Shown here piece by piece: positions 39,977 to 48,614 of a stretch of 64,000 bases of DNA. This DNA comes from an uncultured Pirellulaceae bacterium (GTDB lineage: Bacteria; Planctomycetota; Planctomycetia; Pirellulales; Pirellulaceae). The notes beneath the pieces were generated by a model. That model ran no database searches. It had not been told where the DNA came from and saw only the letters and a list, made by a program, of their open reading frames with translations. The stretch is taken from NCBI GenBank assembly GCA_937928555.1, contig CALFWR010000096.1:1-64000 (forward strand). Direction: 5' to 3'. The stretch's first letter is position 1. Every line of letters starts with the position of its first letter. Made by a program: the position numbers and the translations under genes.

Positions 39977-41875
39977 ATGACCTTCAAGCGAAAAGAAAAA
40001 AGAGAACGCACTGCCAGAAGTGATTCTTACGGGCAGCTCGAAGCGAGAAACCTGCTCGCAACTTTGGCGTCCTGTGACTGCGAGCCAGTCGAATCGCCGG
40101 TCATGATGGAGGAAGTCTCCGCTGTGGATTTACAGGAACCGGCTACAGCAACGTTGCAGGCTGCCTCGGACTCTACCTTGGAGGCGGCTGCTTTCAGGCG
40201 ACGGGTTCGGTTCCCGTTCTTCGTCCAGCCTCCAACAACAGAACAGTTGGGGGAAGTGGAATCTTCGTTTTCGGTTGATGCTTCGAATAGTTTTTTTGAT
40301 CGAATCGATCGGTATGAATTCGAGGTAACCGACGATGGTGAGTTTTCTCTGGATCTGGAGTTTGATCGCCGAACGTTCAGCCTAGTCGCAATTTTTGATC
40401 AATCACGAAACCGGGTGGCAGCGTCGGTGATTCGAGGTGATTCGCAAGCTTCGCTGACGACCGATCTGACGGCCGGAAATTATGTGGCGGTCGTGTTTGG
40501 CGGGTTTGGCCGGTATCAGTTGGATGCTGAATTCGTTCCCGACGTCCAGACGCCTGATTTGACCCCGACTGAACCAGAAATCGCTGAACCGGAAATCATC
40601 GAACCAGAAGTTGCCGAGCCACCGGTTGACGAAACCCCAGCGTCGAATCCCGGACCCGAACAACCCACCGCAGTGCCAGATGAATTGCCGGCAGCGAGTT
40701 TCTTTGGCACTAGCCTGGACTGGAATCTGAATGCGGTCAACGCGCCCGAAGCCTGGCAAGCCGGCTATACCGGAGAAGGGGTCGTCGTCGCGGTGATCGA
40801 TACCGGCGTCAACATCAGCCACACCGACCTTGATGACAACATCTGGGTGAACACCGGTGAAATCGCAGGAGATGGAATTGACAACGATGGCAACGGATAC
40901 GTGGACGACATTCACGGTTGGAATTTCGTAGGTAACAATGCCAACGTTTCCGATGACAACGGACATGGAACGCATGTGGCGGGAACGATCGGTGCAGAGC
41001 GAAACGGTTTTGGAGCGACGGGCGTTGCCCCGGACTCGACGATACTTCCGATCAAGGTCCTGAATCAGCAGGGAAGCGGATTGGTGAATTCGATCGCCCG
41101 GGGTATTCGCTATGCGGTCGATAACGGCGCGGACATTGTGAATTTGAGTCTTGGTGGTGGGTTCAGTTCAGTGATTGCCTCGGCCATCAGCTATGCCGCA
41201 TCGAATGATGTCTTGGTGGTGGCCGCAGCCGGAAACGAAGGCGCGAGCACTCCCACCAATCCTGCATCACTCAGTAGCCGATATGACAATCTGCTTTCGG
41301 TGGGTGCTTTCGGATCCAATGGCCGGATCGCCGGTTTTAGCAACGGCGTCGGTAACTCGGGAGCCGTCCAGGTGGATGCTCCGGGAGTCAACGTCTACAG
41401 CACCGCTGCCAATGGAGGTTTTGCCTTCCTGTCGGGAACCAGTATGGCGACGCCTCATGCGGCAGGGATCGCAGCGTTGACGTTGTCGGCGAATTCCAAT
41501 TTGACGGCTTCGTCATTGCGAAACATTATCGTGCAAAGTTCGGATCGCTCCGCTGCCGGTTCCGATGCGCAAGGCGTGGTCAATGCCAGTCGCGCGATTC
41601 CGCTGGCTCTTAACAGTGGCGGTGGTGTTTTGGCCGGGAATGTGAATTCGACTTCGACTGCTGCGGGCGAGTCCCGTTCCCCGGGTTTGGTGGCTCAATC
41701 GATGGCTGCACAGACTTTGCCTGACTTTGCCGGCGCTGACGATGGCTTTTCTGAGTCCCGCAACGAGCTTGCCGGTCAAAGGCAGGTACAGCTTTCAGCG
41801 GTCAATGCTCAGCGAGGGTTGGCTGGCGAAATCGCGGCTTCGACGGATCAGGCGTTTGCTGATTTCGAAGTCTGA
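39977..41875 (+). CDS. Subtilisin-like serine protease (S8) with planctomycete extracellular N-terminus
   Basis: This 632-aa protein opens with a basic stretch and QLEARNLLATLA, matching the planctomycete LExRxLLA extracellular signal motif instead of a classic signal peptide. A small beta domain follows (about 95-185), then an acidic repeat linker (EPEIAEPEIIEPEVAEPP). The S8 domain (about 240-540) has a complete triad: VIDTGVNISHTD (Asp), DNGHGTHVAGT (His), SGTSMATPHAAG (Ser); the oxyanion Asn is in AAAGNEG. The C-terminal tail is low complexity. It is likely cell-surface or secreted. It stands alone between a MITE and the PEP-CTERM gene. Confidence 0.93.
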   Translation: MTFKRKEKRERTARSDSYGQLEARNLLATLASCDCEPVESPVMMEEVSAVDLQEPATATLQAASDSTLEAAAFRRRVRFPFFVQPPTTEQLGEVESSFSVDASNSFFDRIDRYEFEVTDDGEFSLDLEFDRRTFSLVAIFDQSRNRVAASVIRGDSQASLTTDLTAGNYVAVVFGGFGRYQLDAEFVPDVQTPDLTPTEPEIAEPEIIEPEVAEPPVDETPASNPGPEQPTAVPDELPAASFFGTSLDWNLNAVNAPEAWQAGYTGEGVVVAVIDTGVNISHTDLDDNIWVNTGEIAGDGIDNDGNGYVDDIHGWNFVGNNANVSDDNGHGTHVAGTIGAERNGFGATGVAPDSTILPIKVLNQQGSGLVNSIARGIRYAVDNGADIVNLSLGGGFSSVIASAISYAASNDVLVVAAAGNEGASTPTNPASLSSRYDNLLSVGAFGSNGRIAGFSNGVGNSGAVQVDAPGVNVYSTAANGGFAFLSGTSMATPHAAGIAALTLSANSNLTASSLRNIIVQSSDRSAAGSDAQGVVNASRAIPLALNSGGGVLAGNVNSTSTAAGESRSPGLVAQSMAAQTLPDFAGADDGFSESRNELAGQRQVQLSAVNAQRGLAGEIAASTDQAFADFEV

Positions 41876-42088
41876 GCAGTTTGCGCTTGGGTGCCGGCGG
41901 CGTTGGAGTCGGGCTTTGCCGGGTTTGGGACGCAAGCGGAACGCTGAGCGTGCAAGAATTGTCATGCAGGTTCGGAGGATTGTTAACTTTTCTTTACATC
42001 CGTCAAATTGCTTGAACCGCCATTTCGGATGGTTACCCTATGGGTTCGTGGTCCTTCGCGGTGCTTAATGGGTGCACAGGAACGCGTG

Positions 42089-42144
42089 GTGGGATTCGTC
42101 AGAATTTCTGCTGGGATACAAAAAGGAATTCTGGCGAATCCCAC
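42089..42144. repeat. Long hairpin with 18-bp arms
   Basis: GTGGGATTCGTCAGAATT and AATTCTGGCGAATCCCAC pair at all 18 positions if one G-U is allowed, with a 20-nt loop. It lies in the 41876-42228 spacer upstream of the PEP-CTERM gene, followed by the segment shared with 148-192. It may be a REP-like unit or an RNA leader structure. Confidence 0.85.
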
Positions 42145-42149
42145 TTCGA

Positions 42150-42193
42150 TCATTGTCGATGGCAATGCTTTGCGCAATTTCACCCATAACACC
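42150..42193. repeat. Second dispersed repeat, shared with 148-192
   Basis: TCATTGTCGATGGCAATG through TTCACCCATAA matches the copy near the window start closely. Here it directly follows the hairpin at 42089-42144, so hairpin and segment may form one larger unit of which only part is kept at 148. Confidence 0.6.
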
Positions 42194-42228
42194 CTGATGG
42201 ACGTTTTTAGAACCCGGGAGTAACTCCA

Positions 42229-42975
42229 ATGATTAGACAATTAACGGTCGGGCTCTTGGGGGTCGCATGGATTTTTGCGGCACCCCTGTCAGCCCAAATG
42301 GTAGATCTTGATGCATCTTTTTCAGCTCAGGTTGAGGAAGATGAAATTGATTCGACTGGCGGAGGCGCAGCAGTTGATCAGGTGTTTTTCAATGTTCAAG
42401 GTGATGATGACGCTTTCACGGTCTATTCACTGGCTGATTTTGACACCGCTTCTTTGGGCCTGTCGGGAGTCGTTGACGCGACGAATATTGTTTTTGGCCT
42501 GTCCCAGGCGAACGCATTTTTTAGTGCCGATGGTGGGTTGGAGTTTTTCCTTGCTGAAGATACACGAGCGGTTGATCTGACCGATACCGCCCGCTACATC
42601 CAGTCAGGTGATCCAACGGATCCGAACATCGGTGCGGAAGTGGTTGGGACAGCTTTCGGGACGCTTCACTCGCTTGGCAGCGGTAATTTCGTCGAAACGG
42701 TTGACGGAGATTTGGATACCTTCGATTTCTCTCTGGACGCTGCCGGTGAAGCTTTTTTCCTGAACCAGGTAAACTCGGGAGGCATCCTGAGAGTTATTGC
42801 GACTCCTGGCGATGCAGCAGTTCAAGCGACATATAGTGGTGCAGAAAGCGGACTTACCCCGCCTGCCCCGCCATCGCTTTCGTTTACCGCAGTGACTGCG
42901 GTCCCTGAGCCATCGACGGCCATCTTTGGATTTCTGCTGCTTGGATCAGCCGTCCTGAGGCGACAGCGAATTTAG
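42229..42975 (+). CDS. PEP-CTERM sorting domain protein
   Basis: This 248-aa exported protein has an N-terminal signal peptide (QLTVGLLGVAWIFAAPLSAQ). The acidic beta-rich body is Gly/Asp-rich with almost no Cys. The C-terminus is VPEPSTAIFGFLLLGSAVLRRQR, the PEP motif, membrane helix and basic cluster read by an exosortase. It is therefore processed and displayed or released with exopolysaccharide. The ribosome-binding site is GGGAG before ATG. No exosortase gene is in the window. Confidence 0.95.
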   Translation: MIRQLTVGLLGVAWIFAAPLSAQMVDLDASFSAQVEEDEIDSTGGGAAVDQVFFNVQGDDDAFTVYSLADFDTASLGLSGVVDATNIVFGLSQANAFFSADGGLEFFLAEDTRAVDLTDTARYIQSGDPTDPNIGAEVVGTAFGTLHSLGSGNFVETVDGDLDTFDFSLDAAGEAFFLNQVNSGGILRVIATPGDAAVQATYSGAESGLTPPAPPSLSFTAVTAVPEPSTAIFGFLLLGSAVLRRQRI

Positions 42976-42984
42976 CCTCAAACC

Positions 42985-43023
42985 GCGGAATGGAATCGCG
43001 GAATGAAATCGCGGAATGGAAAC
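42985..43023. repeat. 13-bp tandem repeat x3 after PEP-CTERM stop
   Basis: GCGGAATGGAATC, GCGGAATGAAATC and GCGGAATGGAAAC lie in register, 10 bp after the stop codon and just before the terminator. Confidence 0.85.
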
Positions 43024-43033
43024 CGCTCGTAGT

Positions 43034-43066
43034 TTGCCCGGCCCATCCATGGCCGGGCAATTTTTT
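43034..43066 (+). terminator. Rho-independent terminator of the PEP-CTERM gene
   Basis: TTGCCCGGCC and GGCCGGGCAA form a 10-bp stem with a 7-nt loop and six T. Confidence 0.95.
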
Positions 43067-43089
43067 GCATGGTGTCTCGGTCGGTTTGT

Positions 43090-44277
43090 TTAGCCCAGTA
43101 TCGGCAGGATTTCGCTCTGCAGCCCACCGGTGACGTGAACCCGGGAATTTCCATCAACAAACACGTTGATTTCGCTGCGAATGCCAAAATCATCCAGGTA
43201 GATTCCCGGTTCGATTGAAAAGCAAGTGTTGACCATCACCAAGCGTTCTTCTTTGGTTTCGAGGTTGTCCATGTGAGCCCCGTTGCCGTGTGTTTCCTGA
43301 CCGATGTTGTGGCCGGTGCGATGGATAAAGTACTCGCCGTAGCCCGCGCTTTGGATTACGTCGCGCGAGGCCTGGTCGACTTCCCATCCCTGCAGTGGTC
43401 TTTGGACAGCAAAAGCGTCGGTCGCACATTGGATCCCCGCGTCTCGTGATGCCGCGACAATGTCGAAGATGTTTGCGAACTTTTCGGGGACCGAATCGCC
43501 GACGTAGCCGACTTTGGTCAAGTCCGAGTAGACGCCGCCGGGCACATCCATTTTCGCCCACATATCAAGCAACAAAAAATCGCCTGCGGTGATCGGGGCG
43601 TCCGATCCGATCTCGGGCGCGTAGTGTGGGTCGCCACTGTGTGGTCCAACGGCAACGATTGGCGGGTGATAGGTCGTCATGTTGCAGGCCGCGTAGTACG
43701 CCATAACATGTTGCTGCAGGTCTGTTTCGCGAAGTGTGTTTCCGGTTCGAATGCTGTCGCGGACCATGTCCCAGGCCATCTCAAAGGCTGCCTGGTTCAG
43801 TTGGTCGGCTTCTTTGTGAAGCTCCCATTGTTGCGCGGTCCAGCGGGCTTCGAAGTATTGGATCAGGTTTCCGCTGCTTGCCACCGCAGGCCCCAGGGAT
43901 TGGACAAGCTCCACCGTGCCACCATCGACACGCGAGACGTAGGGATTGGCGGCAAGGGGTGAGTATTCCATCGCGACTTTTCCGACCCCTTTGACGATGT
44001 CAGCAAGATGTTCGTGGAGTTGTTGCCATTGGAGGTAGATGCGTTTGTTTCCCGGTAGATGATCAAGTGCCGCTGTTTCGATGCGATGCACAAGTTTTTG
44101 TGGTTCGCCTTGAGCAGGAATGAAGTAGAAGAAACGCCGCGAGCCGGAGTCGGCGGGATCAATCTGCAACACGCGCTGAGCGAGTACGTTGATTCCGCGA
44201 AAGTCGTACAGTAACCAGCCGTCAAATCCAAATTCGCGAATGGCATTCTGGATTTCTTCCAACTGAAAGGCGCTCAT
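43090..44277 (-). CDS. M24 family metallopeptidase (Xaa-Pro peptidase-like)
   Basis: This 395-aa protein has an N-terminal creatinase-like domain (1-170) and a pita-bread catalytic domain (about 175-395). The five metal ligands are visible in order: Asp in FLLLDMWAK, Asp in YSDLTKVG, His in HRTGHNIGQETHG, Glu in SIEPGIYLDD and Glu in IRSEINVFV. It should cleave N-terminal residues before Pro or related dipeptides in the cytosol. It is monocistronic and convergent with the PEP-CTERM gene. Confidence 0.92.
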   Translation of the reverse strand: MSAFQLEEIQNAIREFGFDGWLLYDFRGINVLAQRVLQIDPADSGSRRFFYFIPAQGEPQKLVHRIETAALDHLPGNKRIYLQWQQLHEHLADIVKGVGKVAMEYSPLAANPYVSRVDGGTVELVQSLGPAVASSGNLIQYFEARWTAQQWELHKEADQLNQAAFEMAWDMVRDSIRTGNTLRETDLQQHVMAYYAACNMTTYHPPIVAVGPHSGDPHYAPEIGSDAPITAGDFLLLDMWAKMDVPGGVYSDLTKVGYVGDSVPEKFANIFDIVAASRDAGIQCATDAFAVQRPLQGWEVDQASRDVIQSAGYGEYFIHRTGHNIGQETHGNGAHMDNLETKEERLVMVNTCFSIEPGIYLDDFGIRSEINVFVDGNSRVHVTGGLQSEILPILG

Positions 44278-44402
44278 GGTTCTACGGTGGTTGGTTCATG
44301 ATTCGATGATCGCGCATGATAGCCGTTTCCGCGCAGGGTCTGTAGTCAGGGTGTCTGGAAATGGTGAAACTTTGAACCTGCCGATAACCCCGGTTGCCGG
44401 TT

Positions 44403-44822
44403 CTAGCTCGCGTCGCCGCCAAATGCCAGAGCGCCGCTTGAGAACGTGGAGCCAAAATTTCTCGCGATTTCGGCAACCTGCGAGCAGGCACTGATAAACT
44501 GCTCGTCAGTCAGCAGGGAAAGCGGGTGAATGAATGCCCCCCAAAGCGTACCACTGTTGACGCAGTACCTCGCGTCAAGTGCCCGGTCAAAGTTCGCCTC
44601 AAGGCAAGTCATGATCAGCTGTTCGTTCAGCTCTTCGATTTGGGCGATTGGAGTGATGACGCGCATGCGGTCGTGCGATTCGTCCGCGATGCAAACCAAC
44701 CGGCAGTCGTCGAAGTCAAATTGCCAGAAACCTGGATGGCCATCGACGTGATCACCCATTCTGCGAATAAGCATGTCAAGCTTCCGGTCGTTCATGCCGG
44801 GACTTGTTGGAACCGAAATCAT
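44403..44822 (-). CDS. Small CesT/YbjN-like protein
   Basis: This 139-aa acidic protein has an alpha/beta pattern (GFWQFDFDDCRLVCIADESHDRMRVITPI ... LNEQLIMTCLEANFDRALDARYCVNSGTLWGAFIHPLSLLTDEQFISACSQV). That layout is like type III chaperone (CesT) and YbjN-like folds, which bind peptides. The assignment is by overall pattern only. The start has GAGG 5 bp upstream. It stands alone. Confidence 0.7.
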   Translation of the reverse strand: MISVPTSPGMNDRKLDMLIRRMGDHVDGHPGFWQFDFDDCRLVCIADESHDRMRVITPIAQIEELNEQLIMTCLEANFDRALDARYCVNSGTLWGAFIHPLSLLTDEQFISACSQVAEIARNFGSTFSSGALAFGGDAS

Positions 44823-45030
44823 CTGAGCCTCATTGCTACGATTCGATGCATCCAGAGCTCCGATGGTATCAGGTTTGATCGCGCCTTGCTCGTTTCGGTT
44901 GCCCCGGGATCTACATTGCCAGCATATTATCTTTGACAGCGATGAAATCCTGTTTCAGATCGCCGCCAATCAGAGCCATGCCGAACTTTCATGGATCAAC
45001 GCGAAGTGGGTTCTGATAGTTCGAGTTTAT

Positions 45031-45217
45031 CCCGGATTATTCACGACGACGGGCGTTGATTCTACGTCTGGCCAACGGGAGCAAGAGAAAAGCTGAATTT
45101 CAACAAGAGATGTAAATCGCCTGGTAGATGAAAACCACAGCGATCGTTTCATCGCTTCAGAGTCGCGGATCACTGTCTCAGCTGATTCTGACGCCCACGC
45201 CTCGTGAATAATCCGGG
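45031..45217 (+). repeat. MITE type I, copy g
   Basis: This full 187-bp copy has perfect 16-bp terminal inverted repeats (CCCGGATTATTCACGA) and an exact 5-bp direct repeat TTTAT on both flanks. It is the best-preserved copy in the window. It lies in the 44823-45302 spacer; the rest of that spacer shows a palindrome GGCCCAATGGGCC near 45236 but no gene. Confidence 0.97.
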
Positions 45218-45302
45218 TTTATCAGTCTCAGGCTGGCCCAATGGGCCGGGCTCATGCCTTGTAAGGACAGGGCCCGTTAGGGCGTTCAGCGCCAAAGGCA
45301 GG

Positions 45303-47768
45303 TTAGCTTTCGCGGATGCTCACCGGGGGCGGTGAAGGTGGTTCGGAAGCCGCCGCGGCGGTGTCCACGTTGGTGAGTTGCATCGGGCTGGCAAGTGTCA
45401 GTTTCCAGAACTGGTTGGCTTTTTCGACGGCTTTGCCCAGCAGTGAATCGGCCGGATAAATTCCTTCCTGGTTGACTTCTCCGACATCGTGTCCGGTCAT
45501 CAGCGACAGGGCTTGCTGAATGGTCTCCACTGCGTAGACGAAGAACTTTCCTTCTTTGCAGGCTTTGGCAACGTCCTCGCGAAGCATCAAATCGCCTTCG
45601 TTGGATTTCGGGATGATGACTCCCTGTTCGCCGGTCAGCCCTGCATAATGACACGCATCAAAGAATCCTTCGATCTTTTCATTGACCCCGCCGATCGCCT
45701 GGATGTGCCCCCGCTGGTCGATCGCACCGGTCATAGCCATCGACTGTTTGACGGGAATGCCAGTCAAAGCACTCAGCAGGCAAACCATTTCGACGCCCGA
45801 CGCCGAATCGCCATCGATGCCGCCGTAGCTTTGTTCAAACGCAATCGAAGCACTAAATGCCATCGGGTGTTTGGTTCGCAGAAGGAAGCGAAGCAATCCG
45901 CCAAGGATGTGAAACCCTTTGGTGTGAATCGTTCCGGACATGTTGGCCCGACCTTCGATGTTGATCAGGCCCGCGGTGCCGGGTCCGATCGTGGCGGTGA
46001 TTCGGGCAGGAAACCCGTACGTTAATGGCCCCGATTGCATCACGGCAAGGCCGTTGACCTGTCCTACGGTTTCGCCAGATGTTTCCACCCTGATGGTTCG
46101 GTTGTTAACCATCTTCTGGAACTTTCTCGACGGCAGACTGGCGCGATGTTTGGTTCTCCGGACGGCTTCGCGAACGTGATCGCGCATCACCGGGCCGGAA
46201 TCGCGTTTTGCCAAAAAGGCGGCTTCACGGGCAAGGTCTGCGATGCGACCAAAACGTGCGGTCAGCTGTTGGTCGCGAGCCGCAATTCTCGCACCGTGTT
46301 CGGCCAGTGCTGCAACTCCTGATTTGTGAAAGGGAATAAGCCCTTCGTCTTTGCAAAGTCCCGCCAACATGCTCGCGTAGGCGGCGACGCTTTCACTGCT
46401 GCGTGGCAATTCACTGTCAAAGTCAGCAAGGACCTTGAACAACTCGCGAAAGTCCGGATCCGCATGGTCCAGTTGGTAATAGGTCATCACGTCACCGATC
46501 AGAATCACGCGAACATGAATCGGGATCGGCTCCGGCTGCGTAACGACCGATTGCCGCATGAATCCGACTTCGGGAGGAACGATTTCAAGTCGACCGGTGC
46601 GCAATGTCCGCATCAATGAACGCCAGGCACCGGGTTCGGAAACCAGATCGTTCACGTCCAGAATCAGATACCCCTGATCGGCACGCAGCAGCGCCCCGGC
46701 GTGGATGCCGCGATAATCCGAAACCGGCATTCCACCGGGTCCAAAGTCCGGTTCGACCGTGCCCAACAGGTTCATCAGGCTGGGCGTGGATTCCTCAATC
46801 ACCGGCCGAGTGTCAGTGCCTTCCTGGGTGAGCACCACATTGACGCCATAAATTTCCTTGAGTGGAGGATCTTCTTCGGAGTCGATCCGGTTTTCGAGGA
46901 TGTCATCGAGTACCTCCTTGAGAAAGCTTTCGACGGCGTCGGTTGGGAACTGTTTGCGGGCGGCATCGATTCGGGGCGCCATCAACTCGCGGGTGGCGGT
47001 TTCATTGATCTCGCGAATTTTCAGAGCCGCGTCGCGAATCAGTTCATTGATTTCGCGTCCGATGTCCTTGAGCTGTTTCTGGTATCCCACGGCAAAGTCT
47101 TCGAGTTTCTCAAAGTTCTCCGGCGTCATGCCTCCCGAAGCGACGATTCCTTTGAGCTGTTCAAAGGGCACCGGTTGGCCTTCGACAACCGGAAAGATCC
47201 CTGCCTGGCCGGGACCCTGCCCCTGCACCAGTGCCAGCCCGTTTTTGCCAAGCTCTTCTTCTAGGGGGCGCATCTGCAATCGGACCTGCTGTTGTACGCT
47301 TTCCTGAACTTCGTGACGCCGCGAGGAAAAGGGCTCGCCCTCGAGTGACTTGAGCAATTCTGATTCCGCGAACTCGGTGATCTCCAGCATGACTTTGCGC
47401 AGCTTTGGGCCATCGCCTGGCGGAAGCGTGATCAGCCTGGGATGATCGCGACGCGAAAAGTGATGCACATAGCAGTAGTCCCGCAGCGAGTCGGTGGTCG
47501 GTTTCAGCCGATCGAGAATCTGTCGAACCAGACGAATGCGCCCGGTCCCACGCGCACCGCGAACGTAAACATTTTGCCCCGGTGCGAGGCATTCGATGCC
47601 AAATTCAAGAGCTTCGCGAGCGGTGTCCTGTCCCTGGACTCCGCCTCCAAAGTCGACTTCATCTGTGGTTGTAAAGGAAAGAGTGTCTTCGTCACATTGC
47701 CATCGCAACTGGTTCGCGGGAACGAGTGTCGATTGGCGGACTTCTTGGTACGTGGTCGGGTTTGGCAT
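45303..47768 (-). CDS. Lon-like ATP-dependent protease (S16, AAA_32 type)
   Basis: This 821-aa protein has an N-terminal ATPase-like part (about 30-560). Its Walker A-like loop reads GARGTGRIRLV, with Arg instead of the usual Lys. Walker B-like LLRADQGYLILDVNDLV follows. The C-terminal S16 protease domain (about 570-770) has an intact dyad: Ser in DGDSASGVEM and Lys in GGVNEKIEGFFD. This is the AAA_32/Lon family, not classic LonA. It should degrade selected cytosolic proteins. It stands alone, followed by MITE g. Confidence 0.92.
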   Translation of the reverse strand: MPNPTTYQEVRQSTLVPANQLRWQCDEDTLSFTTTDEVDFGGGVQGQDTAREALEFGIECLAPGQNVYVRGARGTGRIRLVRQILDRLKPTTDSLRDYCYVHHFSRRDHPRLITLPPGDGPKLRKVMLEITEFAESELLKSLEGEPFSSRRHEVQESVQQQVRLQMRPLEEELGKNGLALVQGQGPGQAGIFPVVEGQPVPFEQLKGIVASGGMTPENFEKLEDFAVGYQKQLKDIGREINELIRDAALKIREINETATRELMAPRIDAARKQFPTDAVESFLKEVLDDILENRIDSEEDPPLKEIYGVNVVLTQEGTDTRPVIEESTPSLMNLLGTVEPDFGPGGMPVSDYRGIHAGALLRADQGYLILDVNDLVSEPGAWRSLMRTLRTGRLEIVPPEVGFMRQSVVTQPEPIPIHVRVILIGDVMTYYQLDHADPDFRELFKVLADFDSELPRSSESVAAYASMLAGLCKDEGLIPFHKSGVAALAEHGARIAARDQQLTARFGRIADLAREAAFLAKRDSGPVMRDHVREAVRRTKHRASLPSRKFQKMVNNRTIRVETSGETVGQVNGLAVMQSGPLTYGFPARITATIGPGTAGLINIEGRANMSGTIHTKGFHILGGLLRFLLRTKHPMAFSASIAFEQSYGGIDGDSASGVEMVCLLSALTGIPVKQSMAMTGAIDQRGHIQAIGGVNEKIEGFFDACHYAGLTGEQGVIIPKSNEGDLMLREDVAKACKEGKFFVYAVETIQQALSLMTGHDVGEVNQEGIYPADSLLGKAVEKANQFWKLTLASPMQLTNVDTAAAASEPPSPPPVSIRES

Positions 47769-47931
47769 GGAATGGCAGTCGCATGGTATCGAATCGGTTT
47801 GCAGGCTGATTCTATCAGGCGATGCTGCGTCGTGAACTCACGAGCCGGAATTATTCGCGGCCGCGTAGTCGGTTGTTGGTGCTCAAGGTCTACCAGCGGC
47901 AAGTCAACTTGTGACCCGCAATAAACGTGAT

Positions 47932-48612
47932 TCAAAAGATGCGAGGGGGCGGCGGATACATCTCCGAAAGCTTGCGAAATTCCGGATACTTCATCAGGTA
48001 CTGGGCTTCCTGGGAACTGAAAATCCGTGGCCAGCCGTAGTTTCCTTCGAGGGAGTCGCGGGCGATGCGAATCGCTTTCTGCGCGTATTGTTCATCGTCA
48101 TCGCGTTCGGCTTTGATGGCGTAAAGCAAAATCTGACGGCCCGTCCCCCAAGCGCGAAACCTCAGATGGTCTTTGAGTTTTGCGTACTGGTCGATTGCCT
48201 TGAGCAGGTGAACGTTGATGTCCTTGTCCAGTTGTTCGAGTTCATCCGATGGCAAGTCGATGCTGTTTTCTGTTTCGTCATAAATCTTTCTTTCTTTCCC
48301 GCTGAGATTCCGCATCATGTTCTCGTATGTGAGCGCGAGTTTGGCGGTAACGTATCCGTTGAGCGGATCATCGCCGAGGATTTCCTCATACAGGAGAACC
48401 GCCTCTTCGTACTGGCGATCATTGGAAAAATCATCGGCAAGCTGGCGTCTGGAAACCTGATCTTCCTGTTGCGCTGATTGAACCATCAACGGTTGGACGA
48501 TCTGCCAGAGGCCGTAGCTGGCACCGATCGCGATCAACAAAAACAGCAGGGCAAATGAGATTCGATTTTCGTCAATTGCCAACGCGGTTTTTTTCTTTCC
48601 CGGTTCGGCCAT
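47932..48612 (-). CDS. Membrane-anchored TPR-like protein
   Basis: This 226-aa protein has one N-terminal helix (ISFALLFLLIAIGASYGLWQIV) and then a helical, TPR-like domain (YEEAVLLYEEILGDDPLNGYVTAKLALTYE). It starts 2 bp after the stop of the coiled-coil membrane gene and is surely co-transcribed. The pair mirrors the coiled-coil/TPR pair that ends the MoxR operon at 10.7-14.1 kb. Confidence 0.8.
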   Translation of the reverse strand: MAEPGKKKTALAIDENRISFALLFLLIAIGASYGLWQIVQPLMVQSAQQEDQVSRRQLADDFSNDRQYEEAVLLYEEILGDDPLNGYVTAKLALTYENMMRNLSGKERKIYDETENSIDLPSDELEQLDKDINVHLLKAIDQYAKLKDHLRFRAWGTGRQILLYAIKAERDDDEQYAQKAIRIARDSLEGNYGWPRIFSSQEAQYLMKYPEFRKLSEMYPPPPRIF

Positions 48613-48614
48613 GA

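Noticed and set aside
45228-45300. Palindrome GGCCCAATGGGCC after the lon-like gene as a terminator
   Set aside because: The stem is short and has no T-run on either strand.
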